NCBI GenBank assembly: GCA_017745075.1
Contig: JAGIAD010000004.1
Location: 1-64,000 of the forward strand
Direction of reading: 5' to 3'
Length of the DNA: 64,000 nt
From: Sphingobacteriaceae bacterium
Lineage (GTDB): Bacteria; Bacteroidota; Bacteroidia; Sphingobacteriales; Sphingobacteriaceae
Below are positions 52,932 to 62,472 of the stretch, piece after piece (the first letter of the stretch is position 1; each line of letters begins with the position of its first letter). Under the pieces are notes generated by a model. That model had not been told where the DNA came from and did not search any database. It saw only the letters and a list, made by a program, of their open reading frames with translations. The position numbers and the translations under genes were made by a program.

Positions 52932-54272
52932 TTATCTCTTTCCAAATGGCATTTTAGGCATACCTTTCATCATGGCTGCTGCGGCCGCAGGATTAGAAAA
53001 CTGTTTCATCATTTTACGCATATCTTCAAACTGTTTAATCAGCTTGGTTACTTCCTCTACCTTGCTGCCCGAACCTTTCGCAATGCGTAAACGGCGGCTT
53101 TGCTGAATGGCATCCGGGTTTTCTTTTTCAAACGGTGTCATCGAACTGATAATGGCTTCAATTGATTTAAAGGCATCATCCTGGATATCCACATTTTTCA
53201 TCATTTTACCTACACCCGGTATCATGCCCATCAAATCTTTCATGTTACCCATTTTCTTGATTTGTTGGATCTGATTGTAGAAATCGTTGAAGTCGAATTT
53301 ATTTTTGCGGATTTTTTTCTGAAGTTCTGCTGCTTCTTTCTCATCAAACTGCATCTGCGCGCGTTCAACAAGCGAAACCACATCACCCATACCCAAAATA
53401 CGCGAAGCCATACGATCAGGATAGAAAATATCCAGTGCTTCCATTTTCTCGCCGGTACCGATAAATTTAATCGGTTTGTTTACTACCGATTTAATTGAAA
53501 GGGCCGCACCACCACGGGTATCACCATCTAATTTGGTTAAAACAACTCCGGTAAAATCTAAGCGATCGTTAAATACCTTTGCCGTATTTACCGCATCCTG
53601 CCCGGTCATGGAATCTACTACGAATAAAATTTCATGTGGGTTGGTTTTGGCTTTAACCTCCGATATTTCGTTCATCAACGATTCGTCAATCGCTAAACGA
53701 CCGGCGGTATCGATTATAATAACGTTATTCCCATTCTGTTTACCATGGGCAATCCCCTCTAAGGCAATGCCCACCGGATCGTTTGATGCGCGGTTAGCAT
53801 AAACAGAAACGCCAACTGTAGTACCTAATACCTCTAACTGATCAACAGCAGCAGGGCGGTACATATCGCCGGCAACCAATAAAGGCTTTTTACCCTTGCC
53901 TTTTAAGTGCAGGGCCAGTTTACCCGCAAACGTGGTTTTACCCGCACCGTTTAAACCTGCAATTAAAATAATGGTTGGGTTGGCTTTTGTATCTAATTCG
54001 GTAGCTTCGCCGCCCATTAAGGCTGCAAGCTCATCATTCATGATTTTGGTAAGCAACTGACCTGGCGAAACCGCGGTAAGTACATTCTGTCCTAATGCTT
54101 TTTGTCTTACTTCGTCAGTAAATGCTTTTGCTGTTTTATAGTTAACGTCGGCATCCAATAAAGCTTTGCGAATCTCCTTCATGGTTTCTGCCACATTGAT
54201 TTCCGTAATGCTGCCCTGTCCTTTTAATACTTTAAACGCCCTGTCTAGCTTGTCCTGTAAATTATCAAACAT
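52932..54272 (-). CDS. ffh: Signal recognition particle protein Ffh
   Basis: A 446-residue SRP54. The N domain is about residues 1-90. The G domain has GLNGAGKTTFAGKLA (about 106), DTAGRLA, and TKLDGDTRGGAALS. The Met-rich M domain runs from about 300 to the end (MGNMKDLMGMIPGVGKMM, then MMKGMPKMPFGKR). It targets nascent membrane proteins to FtsY/SecYEG. A TACATTTG box at 54334-54341 lies 61 nt upstream. Confidence 0.98.
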   Translation of the reverse strand: MFDNLQDKLDRAFKVLKGQGSITEINVAETMKEIRKALLDADVNYKTAKAFTDEVRQKALGQNVLTAVSPGQLLTKIMNDELAALMGGEATELDTKANPTIILIAGLNGAGKTTFAGKLALHLKGKGKKPLLVAGDMYRPAAVDQLEVLGTTVGVSVYANRASNDPVGIALEGIAHGKQNGNNVIIIDTAGRLAIDESLMNEISEVKAKTNPHEILFVVDSMTGQDAVNTAKVFNDRLDFTGVVLTKLDGDTRGGAALSIKSVVNKPIKFIGTGEKMEALDIFYPDRMASRILGMGDVVSLVERAQMQFDEKEAAELQKKIRKNKFDFNDFYNQIQQIKKMGNMKDLMGMIPGVGKMMKNVDIQDDAFKSIEAIISSMTPFEKENPDAIQQSRRLRIAKGSGSKVEEVTKLIKQFEDMRKMMKQFSNPAAAAAMMKGMPKMPFGKR

Positions 54273-54333
54273 CTTTTTTTAAGCTAAAAGCTTCATGCCA
54301 AAAAGCATAAAGCTACTTGTTTTTAATAAAAGG

Positions 54334-54341
54334 CAAATGTA
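54334..54341 (-). promoter_or_regulatory. Candidate -7 box for ffh
   Basis: TACATTTG on the minus strand matches TAnnTTTG, 61 nt before the ATG. Confidence 0.4.
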
Positions 54342-54536
54342 TCAAATTTTGCTTGTAAATCGCTGCACCCCAAAGTCAAAAATCTTTTTTTGAAAATGTA
54401 CAGTTTGGTTTTCATAAGTGCAGTACTTCAGCCATCTGTTTCAATCTTTTGATACCTCAATAGGGCAGCCCAATTTGGGAGCAATGCAACATTCGCTTGG
54501 AAAGGCTGTCTGTTGTTTAAACCGAACAAATACAAA

Positions 54537-56909
54537 ATGAAAATAATTTTGAAGACTTCCTTGTGTCTTATTTTAATGCTAATGGCGCTATTAACACAGG
54601 CCCAGACCTTTAAGGTTAGCGGAAAAGTTATAGAAAACAATAAACAAAAAGGCCTTGATTATGCATCCGTAACATTAGTTCAGTTGCCTGATTCGGCTAT
54701 TATAGGCACGCAGTACAGTAATCAGCAAGGGCTATTCGAATTTCAAAATATCAAACCGGGAAAATACATTGTTCTGTCCTCTTATTTAGGCTACGAAAGA
54801 GCAAAATCTCCAAGCTTTGAGGTTATTCATGCCGATTTTATGGTGCCTACCTTAATATTGACCAGTAGTGCCGGCAAGCTTAAAGAGGTAACTATAAAAG
54901 GAAGCAGGCCATTAATAGAAAGAAAGATAGACAGAATGGTGTTTAACCTCGAAAATTCAATCGCGGTAAAAGGTACCGATCTTACCCAGGCCCTGGCATT
55001 AACGCCTATGGTACGGGTTGACGAAAGCGGAATTTCTCTTATTGGAAAAGGTGGTGTAGCGGTAATGATCAATGAACGGATGATACAGCTTCGTGGTAAT
55101 GATCTGATTAATTACCTTAAATCGCTGAGATCTGACGATGTTGAAAAAATAGAGGTAATTACCACGCCTCCTGCTAAATATGAGGCCCAAGGCAACAGCG
55201 GACTGATTAACATTGTAGTTAAAAGCAATCCGAACCTGGGCTGGAGTGGCAATTTTAGTCCTTCGTTTGGGCAAAATACCTATTCTTCTTATGCCAATAA
55301 CCTTAACCTCAATTATCAATCTCAAAAACTGAGCAGTTCTGTGAAGCTGAGGCAATACCACCGTTTATCGCATATTGAAGAGCAGACCAATAACATTGGC
55401 GTAAATTCTATTTTGAGCAGCGATCCGAGGAAAACTATCTCTGATGGCGCGGGTGTAAATTTGAGTCTGGATTATAAGGCGGGCAAAAAGGCAAACCTGG
55501 GCCTTATTTACGATCTGGGCAAAACCAGCTCAGACATGAATATTGACAACGTAACGGTTTACCAGACCAGGGGCTTAACCGATTCGGTGCTTCGTACGGT
55601 TTCGCACAATGAAAATCCGAATCTGAACCAGACGCTTAGCCTTTATTACGACCAGAAACTGGAGAGTTTGGGAAAAAAACTGAGCACAGGATTCAACTTT
55701 TTTGCAACACAACCGGAAATTACCAATAACTTTCAAACCAGCTCTGATCAAACCGGCCAAACCTACCGTGTTCGGAATTTTAATACTATTAAGAACAATG
55801 TATGGTCGGCACAGGCAGATTTGGTATTGCCCTACAAGTGGGCATTGGTTGAAACAGGCTTAAAGTTTATTAATTTTGATAATAACGCGGAAATAGCTTA
55901 TGCTAATTTTATTCAGGATGTATTTCAGGTAGATCCTTTAAAAAGCAATCGGTTCGAGTACAATGAAAAAAACATGGCTGGTTATATCAGCATGGAAAAA
56001 AAACTGAGCAAACAATGGACTGCAAAAGCCGGACTACGTTATGAATATACCTGGGTTGATGGCTATTCTCCGACAGTAGATTTGCGAAGTCAATCTGAAT
56101 ACGGCAAACTTTTCCCGACAATTTATCTTAGTTATAAACCAAACACCAAAAGCACCTTTTCTATCAATTATTCAAAGCGGATCAACAGGCCAAGTTTAAG
56201 GGCGATTAATCCGGCCAAATTTTACTCTAATCCATACACCTACTATACGGGAAATCCGTTTTTAGCCCCCTCCTATAATCATAATATAGAATTATCGTAC
56301 TTGAGGGGCAATTTGTCTTTTACCGCTTATGGTCAAAAACTGGTTAATGGATATGGTTATGTTGTAGAGGTTAAAGATGCCCTTAAAGTCGTAAATGCGT
56401 ACAATTACCTTACCCAATATAATGTGGGATTAACTGTAAGCCTTAACCAAAAATTCTTTCCCTGGTGGGAAAACAGCAGCTATGCTTCTTACAGCTATTC
56501 GAGCGCTGAGTCGATCCTCCCCCAGGTACTTACGCAAAGCGGATCGGCCTTCTATTACAGCACGAATAATACGTTTAAAACAAGCAGGCAGACTTCGGCC
56601 TTCGTTAATTTTAGGCAGTCTTTATCTTCAAGACAGGGCAATATGTACTATCAGGGGCGGCATGTACTTTCTGCCGGAGCAAGGGTTACCTTTGCAGAAG
56701 ATAAATTTCAGATCAATGCTTCGGTCAATGATATTTTAAAAGGCGATTTGGAACGGAATAGGTTGTACTTTGCCGATGCGGTTCAATATGGCAGCACCTA
56801 TTACGATACCCGTTCTTTTAATTTAAATTTCACTTACACTTTTGGCAAATCGAAAGTAAAGGGCAACCAAAAACAGGTTAATTTTAGAGAAACACAAAGG
56901 GCCAATTAA
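54537..56909 (+). CDS. TonB-dependent-receptor-like outer-membrane beta-barrel protein
   Basis: A 790-residue protein. The ATG at 54537 gives a signal peptide (ILKTSLCLILMLMALLTQAQ). A CarboxypepD_reg domain follows at about residues 25-110 (GKVIENNKQKGLDYASVTL). A plug-like domain is at about 118-215 (TIKGSRPLIERKIDRMVFN, VEVITTPPAKYEAQGNSG-like). A C-terminal beta-barrel of the OMP_b-brl_3 type runs to the end. No SusD partner is adjacent, so it is not a classical SusCD pair. The substrate is unknown. Confidence 0.9.
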   Translation: MKIILKTSLCLILMLMALLTQAQTFKVSGKVIENNKQKGLDYASVTLVQLPDSAIIGTQYSNQQGLFEFQNIKPGKYIVLSSYLGYERAKSPSFEVIHADFMVPTLILTSSAGKLKEVTIKGSRPLIERKIDRMVFNLENSIAVKGTDLTQALALTPMVRVDESGISLIGKGGVAVMINERMIQLRGNDLINYLKSLRSDDVEKIEVITTPPAKYEAQGNSGLINIVVKSNPNLGWSGNFSPSFGQNTYSSYANNLNLNYQSQKLSSSVKLRQYHRLSHIEEQTNNIGVNSILSSDPRKTISDGAGVNLSLDYKAGKKANLGLIYDLGKTSSDMNIDNVTVYQTRGLTDSVLRTVSHNENPNLNQTLSLYYDQKLESLGKKLSTGFNFFATQPEITNNFQTSSDQTGQTYRVRNFNTIKNNVWSAQADLVLPYKWALVETGLKFINFDNNAEIAYANFIQDVFQVDPLKSNRFEYNEKNMAGYISMEKKLSKQWTAKAGLRYEYTWVDGYSPTVDLRSQSEYGKLFPTIYLSYKPNTKSTFSINYSKRINRPSLRAINPAKFYSNPYTYYTGNPFLAPSYNHNIELSYLRGNLSFTAYGQKLVNGYGYVVEVKDALKVVNAYNYLTQYNVGLTVSLNQKFFPWWENSSYASYSYSSAESILPQVLTQSGSAFYYSTNNTFKTSRQTSAFVNFRQSLSSRQGNMYYQGRHVLSAGARVTFAEDKFQINASVNDILKGDLERNRLYFADAVQYGSTYYDTRSFNLNFTYTFGKSKVKGNQKQVNFRETQRAN

Positions 56910-57021
56910 CGAACTTATTAATAATACATATGGGATAAACGTAACAGGCCGTCGATTAAATTTTTCTTTTGGTGCAACATTTTATTCAAGATGCAGTCTT
57001 ATAGGTAACTAACCTAAACAA

Positions 57022-59442
57022 ATGAAACGCTGTATCCTCCTTTTTTTCATATTTATTTGTGCTTTTTCTCAGGCCCAGGATATTTCAAAACAAAAACAAC
57101 TGGATGCCAAAAGAACATCAAAAGCACCTAAAATTGATGGTGTTTTGGATGATGAATGCTGGATCAACGTTCCCATTGCAACTGATTTTATTCAGATCAG
57201 ACCAAATCCGGGAAAGATAGAAACTCATGATCGCCGTACCGAAATGAAGGTGCTTTATGATGATGTTGCCATTTATGTTTACGCCCGTATGTACGATCAT
57301 CCAGACAGTGTTTTGCACGAGCTGGTTTCGAGGGATGACATAGGTAATGCCGATTTTATTTCGATTATTGTTGATCCTTTTTATGATAAAATGAACGGTA
57401 ACGGTTTTTTTGTTACGGCTGCAGGAGTGCAGTTTGATGCTAAATATTCGCAGGTAGGTGATGAAGATCCGAACTGGAACGCCGTATGGGAAAGCGCAGT
57501 TAAAATAGACGATAAAGGCTGGACCTGTGAAATGAAAATCCCCTATTCGGCTTTACGTTTTTCGGGCAAAGATGTGCAAAACTGGGGATTGAACTTTAGT
57601 CGCAGGATACAGCGCAGCAACACACAGACTTTTTGGAATTTTGTTGATCCTAAAGTAAATGGCTTTATCAATCAGGAAGGGCTTTGGATGGGGATAAAGG
57701 ATATTAAACCACCCTTAAGGTTATCTTTTTCTCCCTATATTTCGGGTTATATCAATCACTATCCCGTTAATTTGCCCGGGGTAAAAAATACCACCGCGAG
57801 GTTTAATGGCGGCATGGATGTGAAGTACGGGATCAACAACAGCTTTACCCTTGATATGACTTTGGTGCCCGATTTTGGCCAGGTACAATCAGATAACAGG
57901 ATCCTTAACCTTACCCCCTTTGAGGTAAAATTTAACGAAAACCGTCAGTTTTTTACCGAGGGAACAGAGCTTTTTAACAAAGGAGACCTGTTTTATTCAA
58001 AGCGTATCGGTTCCATTCCGGCTTATTACGATTACAGCGGAGTGGGCAACGATAAAATTCTAAAAGATCAGAAAGAGGCCAAGGTATTAAATGCCACCAA
58101 AATTTCAGGGCGAACGGCTAAAGGCCTCGGTATTGGCATTTTTAATGCCATTACCAATAGTATGGAAACTGAGGTAGAAGATGCCCAGGGTAATATTAGG
58201 ATGGTAGAAACACAACCGCTTACCAATTATAATATCCTGGTTTTCGATCAATCGCTAAAAAACAACAGTTCGGCTACTTTCATTAATACCAATGTACTGA
58301 GACAGGGTACTGCCTATGATGCCAATGTGAGCGCCTTGCTTTTCAATTTAAACAATAAAGGCAATAAATATTTCGTGAACGGTGGCGGTAAAATGAGTTA
58401 TTTGCGGGGGAAAGAATCGAATACGGGGTATAGTTATACACTGCGGTTTGGTAAACAAAGCGGTAATTTTACCTGGAGTTACAACCATGTATATGCTGAT
58501 GATCAATTTGATCCGTCAGATATGGGTTTCTTTACCAATAACAACTTTTTAGACCAGCGGATTGGTGTTGGATACAATATATACAAACCCGGTAAATGGT
58601 ACAACCAATTTGAAAGCTGGCTTAATTTAACCTATTCGCGCAGGGCCATTCCGGCAGCTTACCAAAAAACTGGCTTGAATGGTGGTTATTGGGTCCGGTT
58701 TAAAAATCTATGGTCAGCAGAGCTGGATGTAAGCTGGGACAGAAAAAGTAACGACTTTTACGAAGCGCGGAATGGGCAGCTTTATCATGCTCCCGAAAAT
58801 TATGGGATAAGCTTGTATATTAACCCTAACCGTGCCAAAGCCTATAATTTTGGCGGGAATATCCGCTTTTTTGAACAGCAGCTTTTTAAAGGAAAAATGT
58901 ATAATTTTTACTTTTTTCAAAACCTGAGGCTGAATGATAAAGTGGCGTTTGGACTGGATTTAAACTTTAACCCCAATTACAATTACGTAAACTGGGTAAC
59001 GGCACAGGGAAATCAGGCTATTTTTTCGAAATACGACCGACGGACGGTTGAAAACTCGTTCGATGCGAAATACACTTTTACCAATCTGATGGGAATTACG
59101 GTAGTGTTGCGGCATTATTGGAGCGATAGAAGAAATAAAGAGTTTTACCTGCTTAAACCCGATGGTAATTTAACGGATTACCAAGGTGCGCCATTAACCG
59201 GCATGGATAGAAATTACAATGTCTTCAATATCGATTTAATTTATACCTGGCAGTTTGCCCCAGGTAGTACACTGTCGCTTTCCTATAAAGATGCCGCAGA
59301 AACTTACGATACTTTTTATACACAGCGCTACAATAAAAACCTGAGTAAGATTTTAGATGCTCCTCAAAATAATAGCCTGTCTGTTAAGGTTTTGTATTAC
59401 GTTGATTATTTAGACCTGAAGAAAAAAAGAAAGAAGGTTTAA
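57022..59442 (+). CDS. DUF5916 outer-membrane protein with CBM9-like front domain
   Basis: An 806-residue protein with a signal peptide (RCILLFFIFICAFSQAQ). A CBM9-like domain covers about residues 30-230 (APKIDGVLDDECWINV, then GWTCEMKIPYSALRFSG). DUF5916 follows, with a beta-barrel-like C-terminal half (repeated aromatic strands ending YYVDYLDLKKKRKKV). Such proteins are common in Bacteroidota; the ligand is unknown. It is 112 bp downstream of the beta-barrel gene and may be co-expressed with it. Confidence 0.88.
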   Translation: MKRCILLFFIFICAFSQAQDISKQKQLDAKRTSKAPKIDGVLDDECWINVPIATDFIQIRPNPGKIETHDRRTEMKVLYDDVAIYVYARMYDHPDSVLHELVSRDDIGNADFISIIVDPFYDKMNGNGFFVTAAGVQFDAKYSQVGDEDPNWNAVWESAVKIDDKGWTCEMKIPYSALRFSGKDVQNWGLNFSRRIQRSNTQTFWNFVDPKVNGFINQEGLWMGIKDIKPPLRLSFSPYISGYINHYPVNLPGVKNTTARFNGGMDVKYGINNSFTLDMTLVPDFGQVQSDNRILNLTPFEVKFNENRQFFTEGTELFNKGDLFYSKRIGSIPAYYDYSGVGNDKILKDQKEAKVLNATKISGRTAKGLGIGIFNAITNSMETEVEDAQGNIRMVETQPLTNYNILVFDQSLKNNSSATFINTNVLRQGTAYDANVSALLFNLNNKGNKYFVNGGGKMSYLRGKESNTGYSYTLRFGKQSGNFTWSYNHVYADDQFDPSDMGFFTNNNFLDQRIGVGYNIYKPGKWYNQFESWLNLTYSRRAIPAAYQKTGLNGGYWVRFKNLWSAELDVSWDRKSNDFYEARNGQLYHAPENYGISLYINPNRAKAYNFGGNIRFFEQQLFKGKMYNFYFFQNLRLNDKVAFGLDLNFNPNYNYVNWVTAQGNQAIFSKYDRRTVENSFDAKYTFTNLMGITVVLRHYWSDRRNKEFYLLKPDGNLTDYQGAPLTGMDRNYNVFNIDLIYTWQFAPGSTLSLSYKDAAETYDTFYTQRYNKNLSKILDAPQNNSLSVKVLYYVDYLDLKKKRKKV

Positions 59443-59468
59443 ACCATAGACTATAACAAGCATTCTGT

Positions 59469-59528
59469 GACTAAAGACTAAAGACTAAAGACTAAAGACT
59501 AAAGACTAAAGACTAAAGACTAAAGACT
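59469..59528 (+). repeat. GACTAAA heptamer tandem repeat
   Basis: Eight perfect copies of GACTAAA (59469-59524) plus a partial GACT, between the DUF5916 and AraC genes. One more GACTAAA lies upstream of trmD (29775-29781 region). Copy number may vary by slippage. Confidence 0.9.
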
Positions 59529-59559
59529 GGGGACTTTGGATTTCAAACGCCCAACTAAC

Positions 59560-60546
59560 CTACCGCGCTTTACCCGGACTTATCCCAAATTTTTTACTAA
59601 AGGCATTACTGAAATGTTGTACTGAAGAATAACCCAATTGGTCTGAAATGTTTTTGATGTCTTTACTGTGATCTGCCAGTAATTCTTTGGCTTTCATTAG
59701 TTTATAATCGCTCAAATAGCCAAAAACAGTATTTTTAAACACTTCTTTAAAGCCATGTTTTAGCTTAAATTCGTTTATCCCGGCGATTTTTGCCAGCTCG
59801 GTTAAAGATGGCGGATGGTTGGCATTGGCCAGCAGGTATTCTCGGGCGTAATAGATCCTTTCTTTATCATAAGCCCTAAGTACCGGTCTTTCTGTCTTTT
59901 TAGCGGCGTCTTCAAAAGCCTGGGCCTGCAGGGCCAGTAATTCCAGACATTTAGACTGAAGAAACAATAATTTTAAGCCGCCTGTAAAATGGCAGTTCAT
60001 AATATCTTTAATGCAGCTGTGCATGGCCAGGGTAATGGGCAGGTTTTCTGATGAAATTTCTACCGAACGACCGTTCATGATATTTTCTGCAAAATTCTTT
60101 AACAGGATGCTGCTTTCGTTGGTCAAATCAATAAAACGCGACCTTTCGAAATTTATCTCAAAAAATTTATGCTGATTCCGGGTATCAAATTCTGCCGTTC
60201 CGTCAAAGTCAGGACTATAAATAATATTGTGATGGTTTGCTTTAATGTCCAGGCGCTTGTTGGTGAGGTAGTTTTCCATAATGCCTCCGCCAGTGAGCGA
60301 AAAGTGCAGCTCTACCACATCAGGCTCGTCAAAAGATTTAATACGAAGGCGGCTCTGCCTTACAATTACATCGCCATAAACAATGTAAATACCCGAAAAA
60401 GCAATCTGTACGATCTCTGCATCGCCAAAAGGAAAGCTGTATTTATCTCTCCTTTCAGTTACCATTGGCTGATTAAACTGAGAAATGTCGAATTTATTTC
60501 CTACAACATAGTATTTGTTATCGCTATCGTAAATGTTTAAGGCCAT
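59560..60546 (-). CDS. AraC-family transcriptional regulator
   Basis: A 328-residue regulator. The N-terminal part (about residues 1-200) is a beta-rich ligand/dimer domain of the PchR-like kind. The C-terminal HTH_18 domain is about 228-325: LTELAKIAGINEFKLKHGFK, VFGYLSDYKLMKAKELL, ISDQLGYSSVQHFSNAFSKK. It diverges from a siderophore-interacting flavoprotein gene, and two 17-bp direct repeats fill the gap, so it probably controls both genes. PchR-type regulators respond to ferric siderophores; that response is inferred here. Confidence 0.9.
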   Translation of the reverse strand: MALNIYDSDNKYYVVGNKFDISQFNQPMVTERRDKYSFPFGDAEIVQIAFSGIYIVYGDVIVRQSRLRIKSFDEPDVVELHFSLTGGGIMENYLTNKRLDIKANHHNIIYSPDFDGTAEFDTRNQHKFFEINFERSRFIDLTNESSILLKNFAENIMNGRSVEISSENLPITLAMHSCIKDIMNCHFTGGLKLLFLQSKCLELLALQAQAFEDAAKKTERPVLRAYDKERIYYAREYLLANANHPPSLTELAKIAGINEFKLKHGFKEVFKNTVFGYLSDYKLMKAKELLADHSKDIKNISDQLGYSSVQHFSNAFSKKFGISPGKAR

Positions 60547-60548
60547 AA

Positions 60549-60586
60549 AATCCTTTTGATATAAACTTTAATCCTTTTAATATAAA
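60549..60586 (+). promoter_or_regulatory. Candidate AraC-type operator (17-4-17 bp direct repeat)
   Basis: AATCCTTTTGATATAAA (60549-60565) and AATCCTTTTAATATAAA (60570-60586) match at 16 of 17 positions. They are 21 bp apart, two helical turns, the geometry of AraC I1-I2 half-sites. The site lies 3 bp from the AraC gene start and ends 21 bp before the -7 box of the flavoprotein gene. Confidence 0.65.
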
Positions 60587-60607
60587 AAGACCGGTTTATT
60601 AGACAAT

Positions 60608-60615
60608 TAATTTTG
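60608..60615 (+). promoter_or_regulatory. Candidate -7 box for flavoprotein gene
   Basis: TAATTTTG matches TAnnTTTG. There is no TTG at -33; instead the second direct repeat ends there, as expected for activator-dependent transcription. Confidence 0.5.
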
Positions 60616-60642
60616 TCCAAAGTTACTAAACAAAAGAATACG

Positions 60643-61374
60643 ATGCCTAAATTACCTTCATGGCTGGCCAATACAGTGGAAAAAGTGATCAGCAATAAAA
60701 TATATCAAGTAGAAGTTGTAGAAACTAAAATGTTAAGCAGCAACTTAAAGTGCGTTACCTTTAAAGGCGATTTTTTTGATGCAAAATTTATACCTGGAAA
60801 TGAAGTGTTGTTGAGGGTAAATCCCAACGAGTACAGACATTACACCATATCTAACTTTGATGAGACCAATCAAACCTGCGATGTGATTTTTTTCCTGAAC
60901 AGACAGGGACCAGGCCATAGTTTAGCGGTAAATATTCAAAAAGGAGACAGTTTGAGGCTTATTATCGATCGTGCCAGGGTAAAATACAACGAAGCATCCA
61001 ACCAGCATTTCTTTTTTGGGGATGAAACGAGTCTTGGCCTGTACGAATCGCTTGGTAAAAAAGCATTGGATGAGGATGTAGAATATTTTGGGGTACTGGA
61101 GCTTCAGGAAGAAAACCTCAGCTCAGTTGAACACCTTAAATTATTGATTGATACCGTACCATCTGATGTAAATGCACCGGCAAAAAACGCCATTACATGG
61201 ATGGATAATATGCACCCGATATGTTGGCAAATGTGGCAAAATGCGACGTTTTATTTAACCGGAAGGGCAAAATCGGTACGACAGTTTAAACGCTACCTTA
61301 AACAAAGGGGTGTAAGCTTTAGACAAATTGTTACCATGCCCTATTGGGAAATCGGTAAAGTTGGCGGTGGTTAA
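60643..61374 (+). CDS. Siderophore-interacting protein-like flavoprotein
   Basis: A 243-residue FAD-binding_9/SIP-type protein. The FAD motif is RHYTIS (about residue 68, family RxYT). The NAD(P)-side motif is FFFGDETSLGLYESL. The C-terminal part (FYLTGRAKSVRQFKRYLKQR) matches the SIP end. Such enzymes reduce ferric siderophores in the cytosol. The ATG at 60643 is chosen because an earlier TTG overlaps the promoter box. It diverges from the AraC gene and ends 2 nt from the convergent DUF3078 gene. Confidence 0.82.
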   Translation: MPKLPSWLANTVEKVISNKIYQVEVVETKMLSSNLKCVTFKGDFFDAKFIPGNEVLLRVNPNEYRHYTISNFDETNQTCDVIFFLNRQGPGHSLAVNIQKGDSLRLIIDRARVKYNEASNQHFFFGDETSLGLYESLGKKALDEDVEYFGVLELQEENLSSVEHLKLLIDTVPSDVNAPAKNAITWMDNMHPICWQMWQNATFYLTGRAKSVRQFKRYLKQRGVSFRQIVTMPYWEIGKVGGG

Positions 61375-61376
61375 AG

Positions 61377-62378
61377 CTACCTTGGAAAGGTAAAAGCAAA
61401 GCCCAGCGCCAGGGTCTGACTGGCTTGGATATTTACATCGGTATCTTTATCAAACAAAACCACACCGGTTAAACTGGTATTCATAAAACGGTTAATTTTT
61501 GCCGTAAGCGCAATATCCAAACGGTGGTCAATTCGCGACCAGCCAATGTTTTCATATGGAATAAACATCAGGTAGCGAGCCTTAAGGTTGGTGTTGGTGA
61601 AAATATCCTTGTCAAAGGCACTTACCACCTGGAATGCAAGCTCGTTACGGAATCTCTTGCCTTTATCCACCCCATAAACGTTTGGTTTATTGTCATAAAC
61701 AGCCGTATCAACTACAAAGGTTTGCCTGGCTGTACCAGTACCAATACGGGTAGAAAAGTACTTAACAGGCTTGTACTCAAAACCGATAGATTCTGTTAAA
61801 TAACCCGGGGCCATAAATTTTGAGATCAGAACCTGCTGTTCGTCCCCGTTACCATCCCTGTAGTACCTGAAACCTTTGTCGAATTGCGATTCAAAACTTA
61901 CCGATCCAAAAAAGAACCAGCTTTTCGACAATTGAAAGGATGCTTTATTATCCCAAAAAATACGGTCGTTGGTTTTCTTTTGCAGCTGATCTTTGTTTTT
62001 TATCTTACCGTATTGCAAAACAAGCTCACTTACATAACTATAACTGTTTTTGTTGTATTCTGCTTTCCAGTTAACCAAACCGCCAACAGCTACCGAGTTG
62101 GTACCCCCGCCTTTCCAGTTGTTACTAAACTGCGCCTGGTTAACATTTACACCGATACTGGTTTTGGTTTTCCAGTAGTTGATTTTTGCATTAACCACCA
62201 AAGGTTTGATTTTTACAGGCTCAAAGTTTAACGGGCCTTGCCTGCTCGGCAGCGGACTACGTTTTAACTTAATGTTCATGTTTTTGGTATTGATGGGAAT
62301 AGTATCAATCTCCTGTGCATGTAATTGGTTAGAGCAGAAAGTTAGAATCAGGATGATGGCAGCTAAACAGTTCTTCAT
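61377..62378 (-). CDS. DUF3078 exported outer-membrane protein
   Basis: A 333-residue protein of the DUF3078 family. The ATG at 62378 gives a signal peptide (KNCLAAIILILTFCSNQLHA); the frame stays open upstream but codes for nothing recognisable. Typical features are NYWKTKTSIGVNVNQAQFSNNWKGGG (described: W-x-G-G-G motif) and a series of aromatic strands (SYSYVSELVLQYG, SWFFFGSVSFESQF). It is predicted to be a beta-barrel. Function unknown. Confidence 0.82.
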   Translation of the reverse strand: MKNCLAAIILILTFCSNQLHAQEIDTIPINTKNMNIKLKRSPLPSRQGPLNFEPVKIKPLVVNAKINYWKTKTSIGVNVNQAQFSNNWKGGGTNSVAVGGLVNWKAEYNKNSYSYVSELVLQYGKIKNKDQLQKKTNDRIFWDNKASFQLSKSWFFFGSVSFESQFDKGFRYYRDGNGDEQQVLISKFMAPGYLTESIGFEYKPVKYFSTRIGTGTARQTFVVDTAVYDNKPNVYGVDKGKRFRNELAFQVVSAFDKDIFTNTNLKARYLMFIPYENIGWSRIDHRLDIALTAKINRFMNTSLTGVVLFDKDTDVNIQASQTLALGFAFTFPR

Positions 62379-62472
62379 TGTTACAAAGAAAAAGAAAAAT
62401 TTCAGAGATAAAAAGCATTTAACAAAATGATTACCAGATTGACAATAGAAATGATGCTTAAAAATAATGCAG

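Noticed and set aside
54537..59442. SusCD-type polysaccharide utilisation locus
   Set aside because: There is no SusD, glycoside hydrolase or sugar sensor nearby; the first protein is of the OMP_b-brl_3 type and the second is DUF5916.
59469..59528. Heptamer array as a CRISPR-like array
   Set aside because: Units are contiguous 7-mers with no spacers and no cas genes nearby.
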